64,000 bases of DNA from Tridacna crocea (GCA_943736015.1 OX031073.1:23215210-23279209), one strand, 5' to 3'; positions 29,333 through 38,952 are shown, counted from the first letter of the stretch. The notes: a model not told the origin generated them from the sequence alone. A program made the numbers and translations.

Positions 29333-29725
29333 CTGAGCCCCAGTTGCACAGTTGGCAGCATACAGGACTTTAGAACATAGGGTTGCTGGTTTGAGTCCTC
29401 AGTTCAGCTGATTTCCTTCTGAGGATTGACAATAGTAATTGTAGCATTATTCATTCCTAGGACTTGAGAACAGGGGGTTGTGAGTTTGATCCCAGGCTCA
29501 GCCAATTTATTTCTGAGGATTGATGATAAGTCATTATGACAGGATTCATTCCTCTCTCACTGCTGATCGTTGTTTCGACGATGGTTATTTGAGAAAGCAG
29601 CCAGTGGCTTGGAAAGAATGTTGTAGAGAGTACTGGTAACAAAAACTCCAGAAAAGCACGGATAGGTGCACTGGCCACTGGGAAGTAACTGAAATAATGT
29701 TGAAAATGGCGTTAAACACTATACA
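29333..29725 (+). mobile_element. SINE-B copies, first truncated then nearly full
   Basis: A head fragment (CATAGGGTTGCTGGTTTGAG) stops near 29452. A second head with B box GTGAGTTTGATCCCAGGCTC and a full body to GGCGTTAAACACTATACAGT follows. Confidence 0.75.
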
Positions 29726-29734
29726 GTCAAATAA

Positions 29735-30310
29735 TCTATTATTCATTCTTCTGTCACCAATGTAGTTGTTTTGACGATGGTTATGTGGGAAAGCAGCCAG
29801 TAGCTTGGAAAGAATATTGTACTGAGTACTGGTAACAGAGACTCCAGGAAAGCATGGATAGGTGCACTGGCCGCCGATATAATTGAAATGATGTTGAAAA
29901 GGGTGTTAAACACCATACCATCAAACAATCAATTATTCATTCCTCTTTCACCACTGATGTTTTTTAAAAAAATTGTTAATTAAAAGAGCAGCTAGTAGTA
30001 CTGCAGCTAGTGCCTGTCAAAGAATACTGTGTGAAGTACTGGTAGAAGAATTTTCTTAACATATTACCAAACGACAAAATTTTGGGTTTGACCAAATCGA
30101 AAGCATTTGCAGACGACAAAAGAAAAATGACTTAGAATTTGAAATCTTTTTTGTGAAGGGTAGAAAATATTATGGGAAAAGGAGAAAATGCTGGTTACCA
30201 GCATTTTCTCCTTTTCCCATAATGTTTTCAGAATTCTTCTTTCTCAGGGTCGTCAAAAGTAGGGATTGTGTGGTAATGGGTTAAAAGCACGGATGGCCAC
30301 AGTGATATAT
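29735..30310 (+). repeat. tandem SINE-B tails, one interrupted by Hp1
   Basis: Two further SINE-B bodies without tRNA heads begin at ATTCATTCTTCTGTCACC and ATTCATTCCTCTTTCACC, about 195 bp apart. The last is split by the Hp1 copy at 30056 and resumes AAGCACGGATGGCCACAG. Confidence 0.75.
30056..30284 (-). mobile_element. Hp1 MITE in a SINE tail array
   Basis: TTAA each side. Matched variant in the palindrome: ATTATGGG on one arm and CCCATAAT on the other, otherwise perfect. Confidence 0.92.
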
Positions 30311-30511
30311 CAGCAGGTCCAAATTGAAAGCACTAGCAGACGACAAAATAAATTTAACTTGGCAATTGAAATTTGTTTCCAGCAAGGTAGAAAACATTGT
30401 GGGAAAACGAGAAAATGCTAGTAACCAGCATTTTCTTCTTTTCCCATGATGCTTTCAAAAGGCTTCTATATCAGGCTTGTAAAAATCAGGGGTTGTTTGC
30501 TAACGGGTTAA
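30311..30511 (-). mobile_element. Hp1 MITE, left-truncated
   Basis: Begins at GCAGGTCCAAATTGAAAGCA. Stem GAAAACGAG, centre CTAGTAACCAG. Right end GCTAACGGGTTAA. Confidence 0.8.
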
Positions 30512-30607
30512 AAGTGGATAGATAAAAAGTACTTCAAGCATTACCCTCTTGAAACTTAACTATAGAAAAGGTTAATTTGTGTTATACAACAGTGAAAAAT
30601 ATTTATC

Positions 30608-30836
30608 TTAACCCATTACCACACAATCCCTACTTTTGACGCCCCTGAGAAAGAAACCTTCTGAAAACATTGTGGGAAAAGGAGAAAATGCTGGTAACCA
30701 GCATTTCCTCCTTTTCCCACAATGTTTTCTACCCTTCACAAAACAAATTTCAAATTTTCAGTCACTTTTATTTTGTCATCTGCAAATGCTTTCGATTTGG
30801 ACAAGCCTAAAATATTGTCGTTTGGTAAAGACTTAA
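30608..30836 (+). mobile_element. Hp1 MITE
   Basis: Full copy, one stem mismatch (AGCATTTCCTCC). Right end TTTGGTAAAGACTTAA. Confidence 0.92.
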
Positions 30837-30865
30837 TTTTTTAGCCTGTAAAAAAACCATTATGT

Positions 30866-31078
30866 GCACTTCTTTACCAGTTGGCAAAATTCTAGACCTG
30901 TTGAGATCAAAGCATTTGCAACAAATTGGCTGTCTCAATTAGGATTTATCTGTAAAAAAGTGGAAAACGGTGTGGAAAGAGAAGAAAATGATGGGAATAA
31001 GCGTTTTCTCCATTTTCCGAAATGTTATCAGAATTCTTCTATCCCCAGGTTGCTAGAACTTGGGACTGCATGGTAGAA
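30866..31078 (-). mobile_element. Hp1 MITE, degenerate
   Basis: TTCTTTACCAGTTGGCAAAA. Stem GTGTGGAAAGAGAAG, ATGATGGGAATAAGC. Right end GACTGCATGGTAG. Confidence 0.6.
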
Positions 31079-31099
31079 GAGCAGAGAGTAAAGAAGGTA

Positions 31100-31450
31100 T
31101 TTAAAAGCATTGTGACACAAGGAGAAAACTACTGTGTCTTAACCCATTCTATTCAATGTTTTTCTACCCTGTAGAAGATAAATTTGTTTCAGCTACGTTT
31201 CATCATTAAGTTTTCTGCAAGTGCTTTGCAACAGAATCCCGAGTTTTAACAACCCAGAGGAAGAGGCCTTCTGAAAACACTTTGGGAAAAGGAGAAAATG
31301 CTGGTAACCAGCATTTTCTCCTTTTCCCACAATGTTTTCAACTCTTCCAAAGTCTAGTTTCAGTTATATAGACAAGATTATTTTGTAGTCTGCATAATTA
31401 TGCTTTCAATTTGGACAAGTCTAAAATTTTGTCATTTGGTAAAGAGTTAA
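31100..31450 (+). mobile_element. two Hp1 copies, first a remnant
   Basis: 31100-31225 keeps only AAAAGCATTGTGACACAAGG and a decayed right arm to TCTGCAAGTGCTTTG. 31228-31450 is a good copy: AACAGAATCCCGAGTTTTAA, stem ACTTTGGGAAAAGG against CCTTTTCCCACAAT, right end TTTGGTAAAGAGTTAA. Confidence 0.75.
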
Positions 31451-31452
31451 GT

Positions 31453-31725
31453 AGATAAGCCCCTGGTAGCGCACTCGGGGTTGCTGTTTCCATCCCCGGC
31501 TCTTCCATTGTCTTTCCGAGGATAATGATATTAGTCATTCGACACAATCAATTCATCTCTCACAGCTGATCGTTGTTTCTACAATTGTTTAGAAGGAAAG
31601 CAGCAAGTGGCTTGGAAAGAATATAAAGTGCAGAGAGGTAATAAAGGAACTCCAGGAAACCATGGATAAGTGCACTGACAGCCTCGAAATAACTGAAATA
31701 ATGTTGAAATGGTGTTGAATACCAA
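31453..31725 (+). mobile_element. SINE-B ending in a microsatellite
   Basis: Head GGTAGCGCACTCGGGGTTGC with B-box region GTTTCCATCCCCGGCTC. Body CTCCAGGAAACCATGGATAA, then TGTTGAAATGGTGTTGAATA. The tail runs straight into CCAT repeats. Confidence 0.75.
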
Positions 31726-32427
31726 TCCATCCATCCGTCCCAATCCATCCATCCATCCATCCATCCATCCCAATCCATCCATCCCAGTCCGTCCATCCCA
31801 GTCCATACATCCAACCATCCATCCATCCATCCCAATCCATCCATCCATCCATCCCAATCCATCCACCCATCCATCCCAATCCATCCCAATCTATCTACCC
31901 ATCCATCCCAATCCATCCCAGTCCATCCATCCATCCTAGTCCATCCATCCATCCATCCCAGTCCATCCATCCATCCATTCCAATCCATCCCAATCCATCC
32001 ATCCTAATCCATCCATCCATCCATCCCAATCCATCCATCCAAGTCCAACCATCCCAATCCATCCCACTCCATCCATCCATCCATCCATCCATCCATCCCA
32101 ATCCATCAATCCAAGTCCATCCATCCCAATCCATCCCACTCCATCCATCCATCCATCCATCCCAATCCATCCATCCATCCATCCATCCATCCATCCCAAT
32201 CCATCCATTCATCCCAATCCATCCATCCCAATCCATCCATCCTAATCCATCCATCCATCCATTCATCCCAGTCCATCCATCCATCCCAATCCATCCATCC
32301 ATCCATCCCAATCCATCCCAGTCCATCCATCCATCCATCCTTCCATCCATCCATTCATCCCAATCCATCAGAATCCATCCATCCATCCTTCCATCCATCC
32401 ATCCATCCATCCATTCATCCATCCAGT
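31725..32427 (+). repeat. CCAT/CCCAAT microsatellite
   Basis: About 700 bp of CATC units with periodic CCCAAT and CCCAGT interruptions (CCAATCCATCCATCCATCC). All six frames stay partly open, giving artefact frames of W, M, D, G or H, P, S, I. Not coding. Confidence 0.97.
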
Positions 32428-32457
32428 AAATGAGTAAATTTGTTTATCTCGTAAAGT

Positions 32458-32570
32458 GTAAGCCCTTTACCAATCAACAAAATTTTACACAAGTCAAAAT
32501 TGAAAGCATTTGCAGACAAAATTTCTATGAGTATAAATGGATTGTGTGGTAAAGAGTTGACTCTTCAAGT
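32458..32570 (-). mobile_element. Hp1 MITE lacking the whole palindrome
   Basis: Arm B (CCCTTTACCAATCAACAAAA ... GCATTTGCAGAC) is joined to arm A (ATGGATTGTGTGGTAAAGAG). The hairpin and adjoining sequence have been deleted. Confidence 0.75.
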
Positions 32571-32609
32571 ACTTTTCACAAGAATACTTCTCATGTTGCA
32601 GCTAGTACA

Positions 32610-32665
32610 GATCAAGAACAGACTGTAAAAAATGTGCAGCCCTATCTTTGACCTACACTATTTGC
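32610..32665. repeat. GATCAGACTGCA palindromic repeat
   Basis: CAGATCAAGAACAGACTGTA ... GTGCAGCCCTATCTTTGACC, diverged. Confidence 0.5.
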
Positions 32666-32702
32666 TTTATTGAGACGTTCTGGGCAGACCTAGAATTGAT
32701 GA

Positions 32703-32933
32703 TTAACTCATTGCCACACAATCCCTACTTTTGACGACCCTGAGAAACAAGCCTTTTGAAAACATTGTGGGAAAAAGGAGAAAATGCTGGTAACCAGCAT
32801 TTTCTCCTTTTCCCACAATACTTTATCTCTTCTTTGATACAAATTTCAAATTTTTAGTCACTTTTATTTTGACACCTGTAAATGCTTTCAATTTGGGACA
32901 AGTCTAAAATTTTGTCGTTTGGTAAAGAGGTAA
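32703..32933 (+). mobile_element. Hp1 MITE
   Basis: TTAACTCATTGCCACACAAT. The stem has an extra A on the left arm and CACAATACTTT on the right. Right end GGTAAAGAGGTAA. Confidence 0.9.
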
Positions 32934-33149
32934 TGTATATAAGTCAAATTTCTAGACTGACGATGTCTGTAGTGTTTATTTGGCGGTATAAGTTTTTAAC
33001 TTTGGTCAGTAAAACAAGTGTACATATTTTATAAAAGGACATTAATTTGGCTGTATTTGATGGGACATTATTTCAGTGTTTGCATTTGGAATGGTATTGA
33101 CATAGCACTTGTGGAAAAATTGATCCTTATCCTGGTGAATGAGTGAAAT

Positions 33150-33503
33150 GGTATTTTATCACATAACCCCCCTTGTTTTCAGTGTCATATACCCATTACA
33201 AATTTTCATATCTTATACACGTTTGACATCACATTTGTGTGACGTCATTTTGTACGCATTTCAAACCAGTAAATGGGTCTAATGGAAAATACTGCGGATG
33301 TACTTATGAATTTTTTTGCATCATTTGATCTATATTTTGTGAAATATCGTTATGTGATAAAAATAATCTGACATGAGTGGGCTTTTGAGATAAATTTTAT
33401 TAAACTTGTCAAGGAAAATCTTATTTAGCTTGTCAAAGGCTTGCATTTCCCCGACTCGTTTTATAAAATCTTATCTCAAAAGCCCAGTCATGTCAGATTC
33501 TTT
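33150..33503. repeat. two adjoining inverted repeats
   Basis: ATTTTATCACATAAC near 33152 pairs with GTTATGTGATAAAA near 33350. Next to it, ATCTGACATGAGTGGGCTTT (33366) pairs with AAAGCCCAGTCATGTCAGAT (33479-33499) around AGATAAA...TTATCT. Probably one or two palindromic MITEs. Confidence 0.65.
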
Positions 33504-33897
33504 ATATCTCCCGCTAGATGGCACTCTATAGATATACTCATCTATCTAATTTGGGCATCCTGGGTACAGAGCCGAACCACTTTCCTTAGTATGCAACAAC
33601 AGTTACTTTGAATTTGAAAGTAAAATAAACGTCTACTTAAAAAAAAAACTGCAACCTCATGCTATTTACACCACTGTGATCAGCAGTTTGAAGAAATCTG
33701 GAGCTACAGCAGGTCTCATTTCTTCTCAAATGTATTGATAAAAGCTATTTTCTACATTGCTACTTTATAGAGCATAATATTACAGTTAGCCCGCTTTCAG
33801 GGTTAGTGATGCGTCATGTAAGACAGGTCAAATCTTTGAAGAATATGACATGCGCAGACAACGAGTGAAATGGAACTTGTGCCAAATTTTGCTATTT
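33504..33897. other. plain DNA with a CTCF-like word and an A-tract
   Basis: CTCCCGCTAGATGGCA at 33508-33523 resembles the CTCF core and recurs exactly at 53128-53143. AAAATAAACGTCTAC followed by ten A residues near 33630 looks like a polyadenylation signal plus poly(A), so a retroposed 3-prime end is possible. Confidence 0.35.
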
Positions 33898-34049
33898 TAA
33901 CCTATTAGCACATGGCAAAATTTTAGACCTATTGGGATTGAGAATATTTGCCATCTTTACCATGACTAGCAGCTAGGAGCTTTTGTGGACAGTGCAGATC
34001 CAAGATCAGACTTCACAGAGGTGTAGTCTGATCTTAATCTACACTGCTT
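33898..34049. repeat. Hp1 arm fragment and GATCAGACTGCA repeat
   Basis: TTAACCTATTAGCACATGGC begins an arm-B fragment that stops at ATTTGCC. At 33991-34049 GATCCAAGATCAGACTTCAC and GTGTAGTCTGATCTTAATCT form the palindromic repeat. Confidence 0.6.
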
Positions 34050-34143
34050 TACTCTAGATTATGACTGTCTTGATCAGTGCACCCAAACTGTATTTAAAGT
34101 CCTTGAGAAAATGCAATTTATATATTGAGTAATGAGAGAGATA

Positions 34144-34449
34144 AGCCATTACCACACAATCCCTACTTTTGATGACTCTGAGAAAGAAGCCTGTAGAAAA
34201 CATTGTGGTAAAAGGAGAAAATGCTGGTAACCAGTTTCTACTTTTAACGACTCTGAGAAAGAAGCCTGTAGAAAATGTTGTGGTAAAAGGAGAAAATGTT
34301 GGTAACCAACATTTTCTCCTTTTTCCCACAATGATTTCCACCCTTCACAAAACAAAATTAATTTCAGATGTTCAGTCACTTATATTTTGTCGTCTGCAAA
34401 TGCTTACAATTTGGACAACCTAAAATATTGTTGTTTGGTAAAGAGTTAA
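34144..34449 (+). mobile_element. Hp1 MITE with partial left-arm duplication
   Basis: Arm A and one stem arm occur twice (TTTTGATGACTCTGAGAAAG, then TTTTAACGACTCTGAGAAAG). The second palindrome has the matched variant GTTGGTAACCAAC. Right end TTTGGTAAAGAGTTAA. Confidence 0.88.
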
Positions 34450-34916
34450 AGGTTGTAGTAAGAGAAGGGTTGTTATTGTAGTGGTAGATAATATTTGTCG
34501 CTGCTGAATTTAAGTATTTTCATTGATCTGTTGCAATGTTTCTGAGCCATTTGGATTTGAAATGGGGAATTTGCAAGCTGCTATAAAAGTTTCAGCTTAA
34601 AGTTAAAATTTAGATTTTTTTTTTAACAAAATGACATAATATTGTTAAAAACCCGGAATGGTCTGTGTGGTGCAAAAACTTACACTTTACAATATCTTTG
34701 TTATTAGTGAAATCTCTGTTATTATCCAAGATAGTTATTTCAAACTTAGACATATCTTGAACTGTCATAAGGGGAACCTATACAACAAGGGCTGATAATC
34801 AAAGCATTTTCAGTGCATTAATGCCCCTTTTTGGATGTAAGGTATTTATTGAAACTCAGCTGAGCGTCAGCACGTACATGAGGTATTTGTGTTTTTTTTT
34901 CCAAACATTTCATGCT
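34450..34916. other. no recognised feature
   Basis: AT-rich sequence without supported genes or repeats. Confidence 0.4.
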
Positions 34917-34920
34917 TTAT

Positions 34921-35290
34921 GGTAGTGGACCCTTAATAAAAAAAAGCTATTTCCATTATAATAATTATTATCTCACAAAATTTGCTATGATTAAAAATGA
35001 GTATTATTGTACTACTGTAATGAGCCACTTTTTTGTTGTAATCCTTCTTAGAACTATCGTTTACAAATCTAAAACCACTGCACCATCATGTAACAAAGGG
35101 AGATAATAATTACCTCCCTCTTCTGGAAACTAACAAAAGTATCAGCAGATAATTTCAAGATAGCCATCAAATGAATTTCAGGTCGGTTAAAATGTGCAAA
35201 AGTATTATAAATATGTGTATAAATATGTATTTATCAATAATAAAGAAATTTTATTCCATGTTGCACTAGCAGTTTTAGGGGTCTACTACC
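34921..35290 (+). mobile_element. GTAGTGGACCC TTAA-family element, copy 1
   Basis: TIRs GGTAGTGGACCCTTAATA and, inward from the right, GGTAGTAGACCCCTAAAA. Body landmarks AAATTTGCTATGATTAAAAA, TATTGTACTACTGTAATGAG, TTACCTCCCTCTTCTGGAAA match copy 2 at 59733. The right TTAA is shared with an Hp2 copy. No open reading frame. Confidence 0.8.
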
Positions 35291-35521
35291 TTAACCCATT
35301 ACTCCATAGATACTCATTTCTACACATTGCTTGTAGGAGCCTTTGGAAAACATTGTGGCAAAAGGTGAAATTGCTCGTCACGAGCAATTTCACCTTTTGC
35401 CACAATGTTTTCTATGCTATCAAAAGGTGTCATATACACAGAAGAAACAGATTCATCCTTCCAGTGTTATTAAGGGTCAATTAGAGATACCATAGAAATG
35501 CCTTATGGGGTAAAGGGTTAA
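35291..35521 (+). mobile_element. Hp2 MITE, perfect palindrome
   Basis: TTAACCCATTACTCCATAGA to GGGGTAAAGGGTTAA. The 67-bp palindrome at 35346-35412 has no mismatch: arms begin AACATTGTGGCAAAAGGTGA, centre CTCGTCACGAG. Confidence 0.95.
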
Positions 35522-35787
35522 AATGTAAAGTATTCACATAAGATTTGAAACAGAAAGCCCTGTCAAATAATAATGAAGAATAGGGGACATTTACTGTAGG
35601 TAAATATTGTGATTGACTGACAAAATTATGACTGAAATTAATTGTGGGAAAAAAATAGTTTTGTACATCTTATACTGTCTAATGTGGACAAATTCATGTG
35701 TTGAAAAAATTTCAATTGACCAATTATGCACACTTGGTGTTTGAAAATGGTTACGAAGTTAAGATTCTCGTTGTTTGTTTGTATGTA
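35522..35787. other. no recognised feature
   Basis: Nothing supported. Confidence 0.4.
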
Positions 35788-35908
35788 TACTGGTGGCCTC
35801 TGAGTAAGACAGCCTTTGGATAACATTATAGGAAAGGAGAAAATTCGTCTTGCAGGTGCTTTCAATTTGGACAAGTCTAAAATTTTGTCATTTGGCAAAG
35901 AGTTATCC
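35788..35908 (+). mobile_element. Hp1 MITE with internal deletion
   Basis: GTGGCCTCTGAGTAAGACAG, one stem arm (ATTATAGGAAAGGAGAAAAT), then a jump to GCAGGTGCTTTCAATTTGGA. Ends GGCAAAGAGTTA. Confidence 0.75.
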
Positions 35909-36129
35909 ACGTACCACATATTCCAGAGTTTTAATGACCCTTCTGAAATTGTCTGTTGAAAACATTGTGGATAAAGGATAAAAACGAGCATTTTTTTTTT
36001 CTCATTTTACCACAAAGTTTTCTACCCTTTGAAAGGAAAATTGCATTATTTGAGGCAAAGTCAGTATGTTGACTGCAAATGCTTGTAATTTGGACTGGTC
36101 TAAATTTTTGTTGTGGGGTAAGGAGATCA
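35903..36129 (+). mobile_element. Hp1 MITE, diverged
   Basis: TTATCCACGTACCACATATT. Stem TTGTGGATAAAGGATAAAAA with a poor centre and a T run. Right end TTGTGGGGTAAGGAG. Confidence 0.7.
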
Positions 36130-36195
36130 AGCCCTTCTCAATTACATTAATGCCTTTCAAATTTACAGATGCTTACCATTTAGAATTGTCCAAAT

Positions 36196-36386
36196 CAGAG
36201 CTCCAGAAAGAGGGAGTGATTTCGATTTTAAAATTGAAAAAATTAACAATTCTGCACTAAACCCTATGTTGTGGGTACTCATTAGAATCGTCTCATCGAG
36301 ACGATTCTGATGAGTACCCACAACATGGGGTTTTGATGAGGGGGATGGATTTAGAATACCATCACTCCCTCTTATCTGGAGCTCTG
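36196..36386. mobile_element. CAGAGCTCC palindromic MITE with perfect 8-bp TSD, copy 3
   Basis: GTCCAAAT duplicates at 36188-36195 and 36387-36394. TIRs CAGAGCTCCAGAAAGAGGGA and CAGAGCTCCAGATAAGAGGG. The central foldback around TCTCATCGAGA has about 37-bp arms. An 8-bp duplication and CAG start fit a hAT-mobilised MITE. Confidence 0.92.
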
Positions 36387-36426
36387 GTCCAAATTCTATT
36401 GTTTGTGAAAGTTATGAGATGAAACT

Positions 36427-36656
36427 TTAACTCTTTACCATACAATCCCAACTTTTAACGACCCCGAGAAAGAAAGCCTTTGAAAACATTGTGGGAAAAG
36501 GAAAAAATGCAGGTAACTAGCATTTTTTTCCTTTTCCCACAATGTTTTCTTCCCTTTATAAAACAAATTTCAAATTTTCAGTCACTTTTATTTTGTCGTT
36601 TGCAAATGCTTTCGATTTGGATAGGGCTAAAATTTTGTCATTTGGTAATGAGTTAA
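36427..36656 (+). mobile_element. Hp1 MITE
   Basis: TTAACTCTTTACCATACAAT. Partly matched variants GGAAAAAATGC and GCATTTTTTTCC, centre CAGGTAACTAG. Right end TTTGGTAATGAGTTAA. Confidence 0.9.
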
Positions 36657-38150
36657 CTTTGACTTGTCATTTGAAGGATCCAACTGTTGGTGCAATAAAC
36701 TTGCTGTGAGGGATTTTTATAGAATTGCCTAGAGATGTGATTTGCCAAACCAAACAATCAAAATGAAATTTGAATGGAAAAATTTGAGTGGGTAGATCTA
36801 ATGCTGGACAGTGTGCTATGTGAGTTATTATAAAACAAAAGGACATGCAATTGACATATCAAGTGATGGAGTGTTACCATAAATAGAATATTGGATTTTC
36901 CAGCCTCATCAACAACTTGTAAGTGATTGGGGAAAACAGCTGTTGAACTATGAATCAAGCTTTTGGGGAAACGGGCTAAATAGTTTTTCATGAACTGGGA
37001 CATTTGAAGAAAACTTTACTTGTGACAAACTTGTGACTATTTTTCCCAAGAGAAAATAATCATCGCACTTAACTCTCTGTCGGTATAGTACAGACAGCCC
37101 AAAGAAAGACTGATATTTGAACGTTTTCAGAAACTTTGAGATGTAAAGTTGTAAAAGATTGTGAGAAACACAAAGTTACATGTTACTACCTGCACCGAGT
37201 ATACTATTATACTAATTGGTTTCTAATTAGTTTAATGAGTTCTGACTGAAATACCATCACTTGCTCAGCTCGGTAGCCAAGTAAGATTAGCACAAAGAAC
37301 AATAAGTAAGAAAATACATCTAAATACAAAATATACTTACACAGGCAGGCTGAAAGCTAACATTTCCAACATTTTTTCGATGAAATTTTGAGGCACATCT
37401 ATTAATTTCGAAATAGATGGTTGTTCTCTTTTCATTTCTTTTCGATTGTGGATGTTAGATTTTGTAAACTCTGCCTGATACTGTTTCTCCCTGATTAACC
37501 ACTATAACTGTTGAATTGTAATCAAATTGAGGACGGAATTTTAATAGATCTGGAATTACACAATTTCTAAATGCTCAGTTTGACCTTAGAGATACGAATC
37601 CAGTAAAAAAGCAATTATGTGACATGATTGAAATCGGAAACTGATACATTTGTGCATGGTATCACTGAACGCATACTTTTTTGTAGCCGTGTGAAAAAGG
37701 GATTTAGAAAATTGAGAAGTCTCAAAAACGAAAATTGGCATCTTATGTCTCGGATTTCTTACAGTTTTATCCTTAATTGGACCCCTGAAAAGTTAAAGAA
37801 TGTGAAAAATTCTTGTGGATCGAAATTGGATTTAGATCACCGGAATGTAGCAGGAAATCGTCTAATGGCTGTTTTTTATTGATGGATAAAATAGCATCTA
37901 ATGGTGATGTGCTATTGATTATAGACAGGTTTGAAATTTCTGCGAGGAATTGTTACGTGTTGTCATCAAAATATGGAATTATTCTTTCACCTTGCCTGCC
38001 CTTTGTGCAAATGGAAAATAGGTTGATTGATTTATTGTTGCAGAAAACAGTGTTTTAATAGTTTTTTTTATTATACAAGTAAATTTTACCCCTGTTTTTG
38101 AAATGAAAGTTACTCTTTGCTATAGTTGGAGATATTTATGGTTGAATGTG
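36657..38150. other. longest repeat-poor stretch; possible gene-upstream region
   Basis: No Hp copy, SINE or palindrome recognised over about 1.5 kb, unlike the rest of the window. Two reading frames of 80-odd residues (about 37628-38058) show no domain and their codons look ordinary for noncoding AT-rich DNA. The region lies directly upstream of the candidate first exon. Confidence 0.45.
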
Positions 38151-38151
38151 A

Positions 38152-38158
38152 TATAAAT
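38152..38158 (+). promoter_or_regulatory. possible TATA box
   Basis: TATAAAT lies about 65 bp before the candidate start codon at 38221. TATA-like words are frequent in this AT-rich DNA, so support is weak and comes only from position. Confidence 0.2.
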
Positions 38159-38220
38159 TGATCTTTGAGAAATTTGTGAGCAGGAGTGATTGTTCTTCAA
38201 TGTTTCTTGGATTTATTAAA

Positions 38221-38289
38221 ATGAAACCTCCGAAAAAGCGGCGGAGGTTAAGTTTGAAACGTTCATTGAGCTGTCTGTCTGATAAAGAG
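38221..38289 (+). CDS. candidate first coding exon, unknown protein
   Basis: ATG in a fair context (A at -3) opens 23 codons ending exactly at GAG, followed by GTAAGTTT, a consensus 5-prime splice donor in phase 0. The peptide starts MKPPKKRRRLSLKRSL and ends LSDKE. The basic PPKKRRR cluster would suit a nuclear localisation signal. An in-frame ATG at 38200 could add seven residues; an in-frame stop lies near 38150. No second exon is recognised, so it would be followed by a long Hp-filled intron. I do not recognise the gene. It could also be a chance ORF next to a chance donor. Confidence 0.4.
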
Positions 38290-38349
38290 GTAAGTTTACT
38301 TTCAGAACTTATTCATTTCTAAATCTCTTTATGATACAATCATAAGTTT

Positions 38350-38560
38350 TCATGACCTTATCTTTTGAAACATTGTTTTAATGACCTTATCTTTTGAAAC
38401 ATTGTTGGGAAAAGGAGAAAGTGTTGCTAAGCAGCATTTTCTCCTTTTCCCACAATGGTTTTCTAACCTTTTTGAGAAAAATTCCATCAATTGCAGCACT
38501 TTAAATTTGTCGTCTACAAATGCCTTAAATTTCAAAGAATTCTACTGGGAAAGATTTGAC
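38350..38560 (+). mobile_element. Hp1 MITE, degenerate
   Basis: A 29-bp piece (ATGACCTTATCTTTTGAAAC) is duplicated at the start. Stem TTGTTGGGAAAAGG, centre TTGCTAAGCAGC. Right arm eroded. Confidence 0.6.
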
Positions 38561-38562
38561 TC

Positions 38563-38758
38563 TATACTTAGCAATAAAATTTGGACTGAACCAAATAATC
38601 AAAGAATTTGCAGACATATTAAATGTAGCCCCAAGAATGGTTTCTGTCTTTGATATGATAGAAAACATGGAAAACAGAGAAAATAGTTTCTTCTTTTTTC
38701 ACAATGTTTTCAAAAAACATTTCTTTTAGGTCAATAAGATACGGTATTAAAGACTTAA
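38563..38758 (-). mobile_element. Hp1 MITE, degenerate
   Basis: AGCAATAAAATTTGGACTGA ... GAATTTGCAGAC. Palindrome reduced to GAAAATAGTTTCTTC. Right end GGTATTAAAGACTTAA. Confidence 0.6.
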
Positions 38759-38952
38759 TTCTTTACTTCATAAGTCTTGTCCAAATTGAAATTTCAAAGC
38801 GTCCTAACAGATGACTACTTAAATTTAGGATAGAAAACATTGTGGGAAAAGGAGAAAATGCTGGTCACCAGCATTTTCTCCTTTTCTCATAATGTTTTCA
38901 AAAGCATTCTTCCCCATGGTCATTAATAGTCAGGATTGTGTGGTGAAGGGTT
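38755..38952 (-). mobile_element. Hp1 MITE
   Basis: TTAATTCTTTACTTCATAAG. Stem near perfect, centre CTGGTCACCAG. Right end GGTGAAGGGTTTA. Confidence 0.8.

Noticed and set aside
31560..32422. Overlapping open frames of up to 175 residues rich in Trp, Met, Asp and Gly
   Set aside because: They are translations of the CCAT microsatellite, open because of its simple composition.
37628..38058. Two overlapping frames of 84 and 81 residues upstream of the candidate exon
   Set aside because: No recognisable domain, no splice sites at their edges, and ordinary for AT-rich noncoding DNA.
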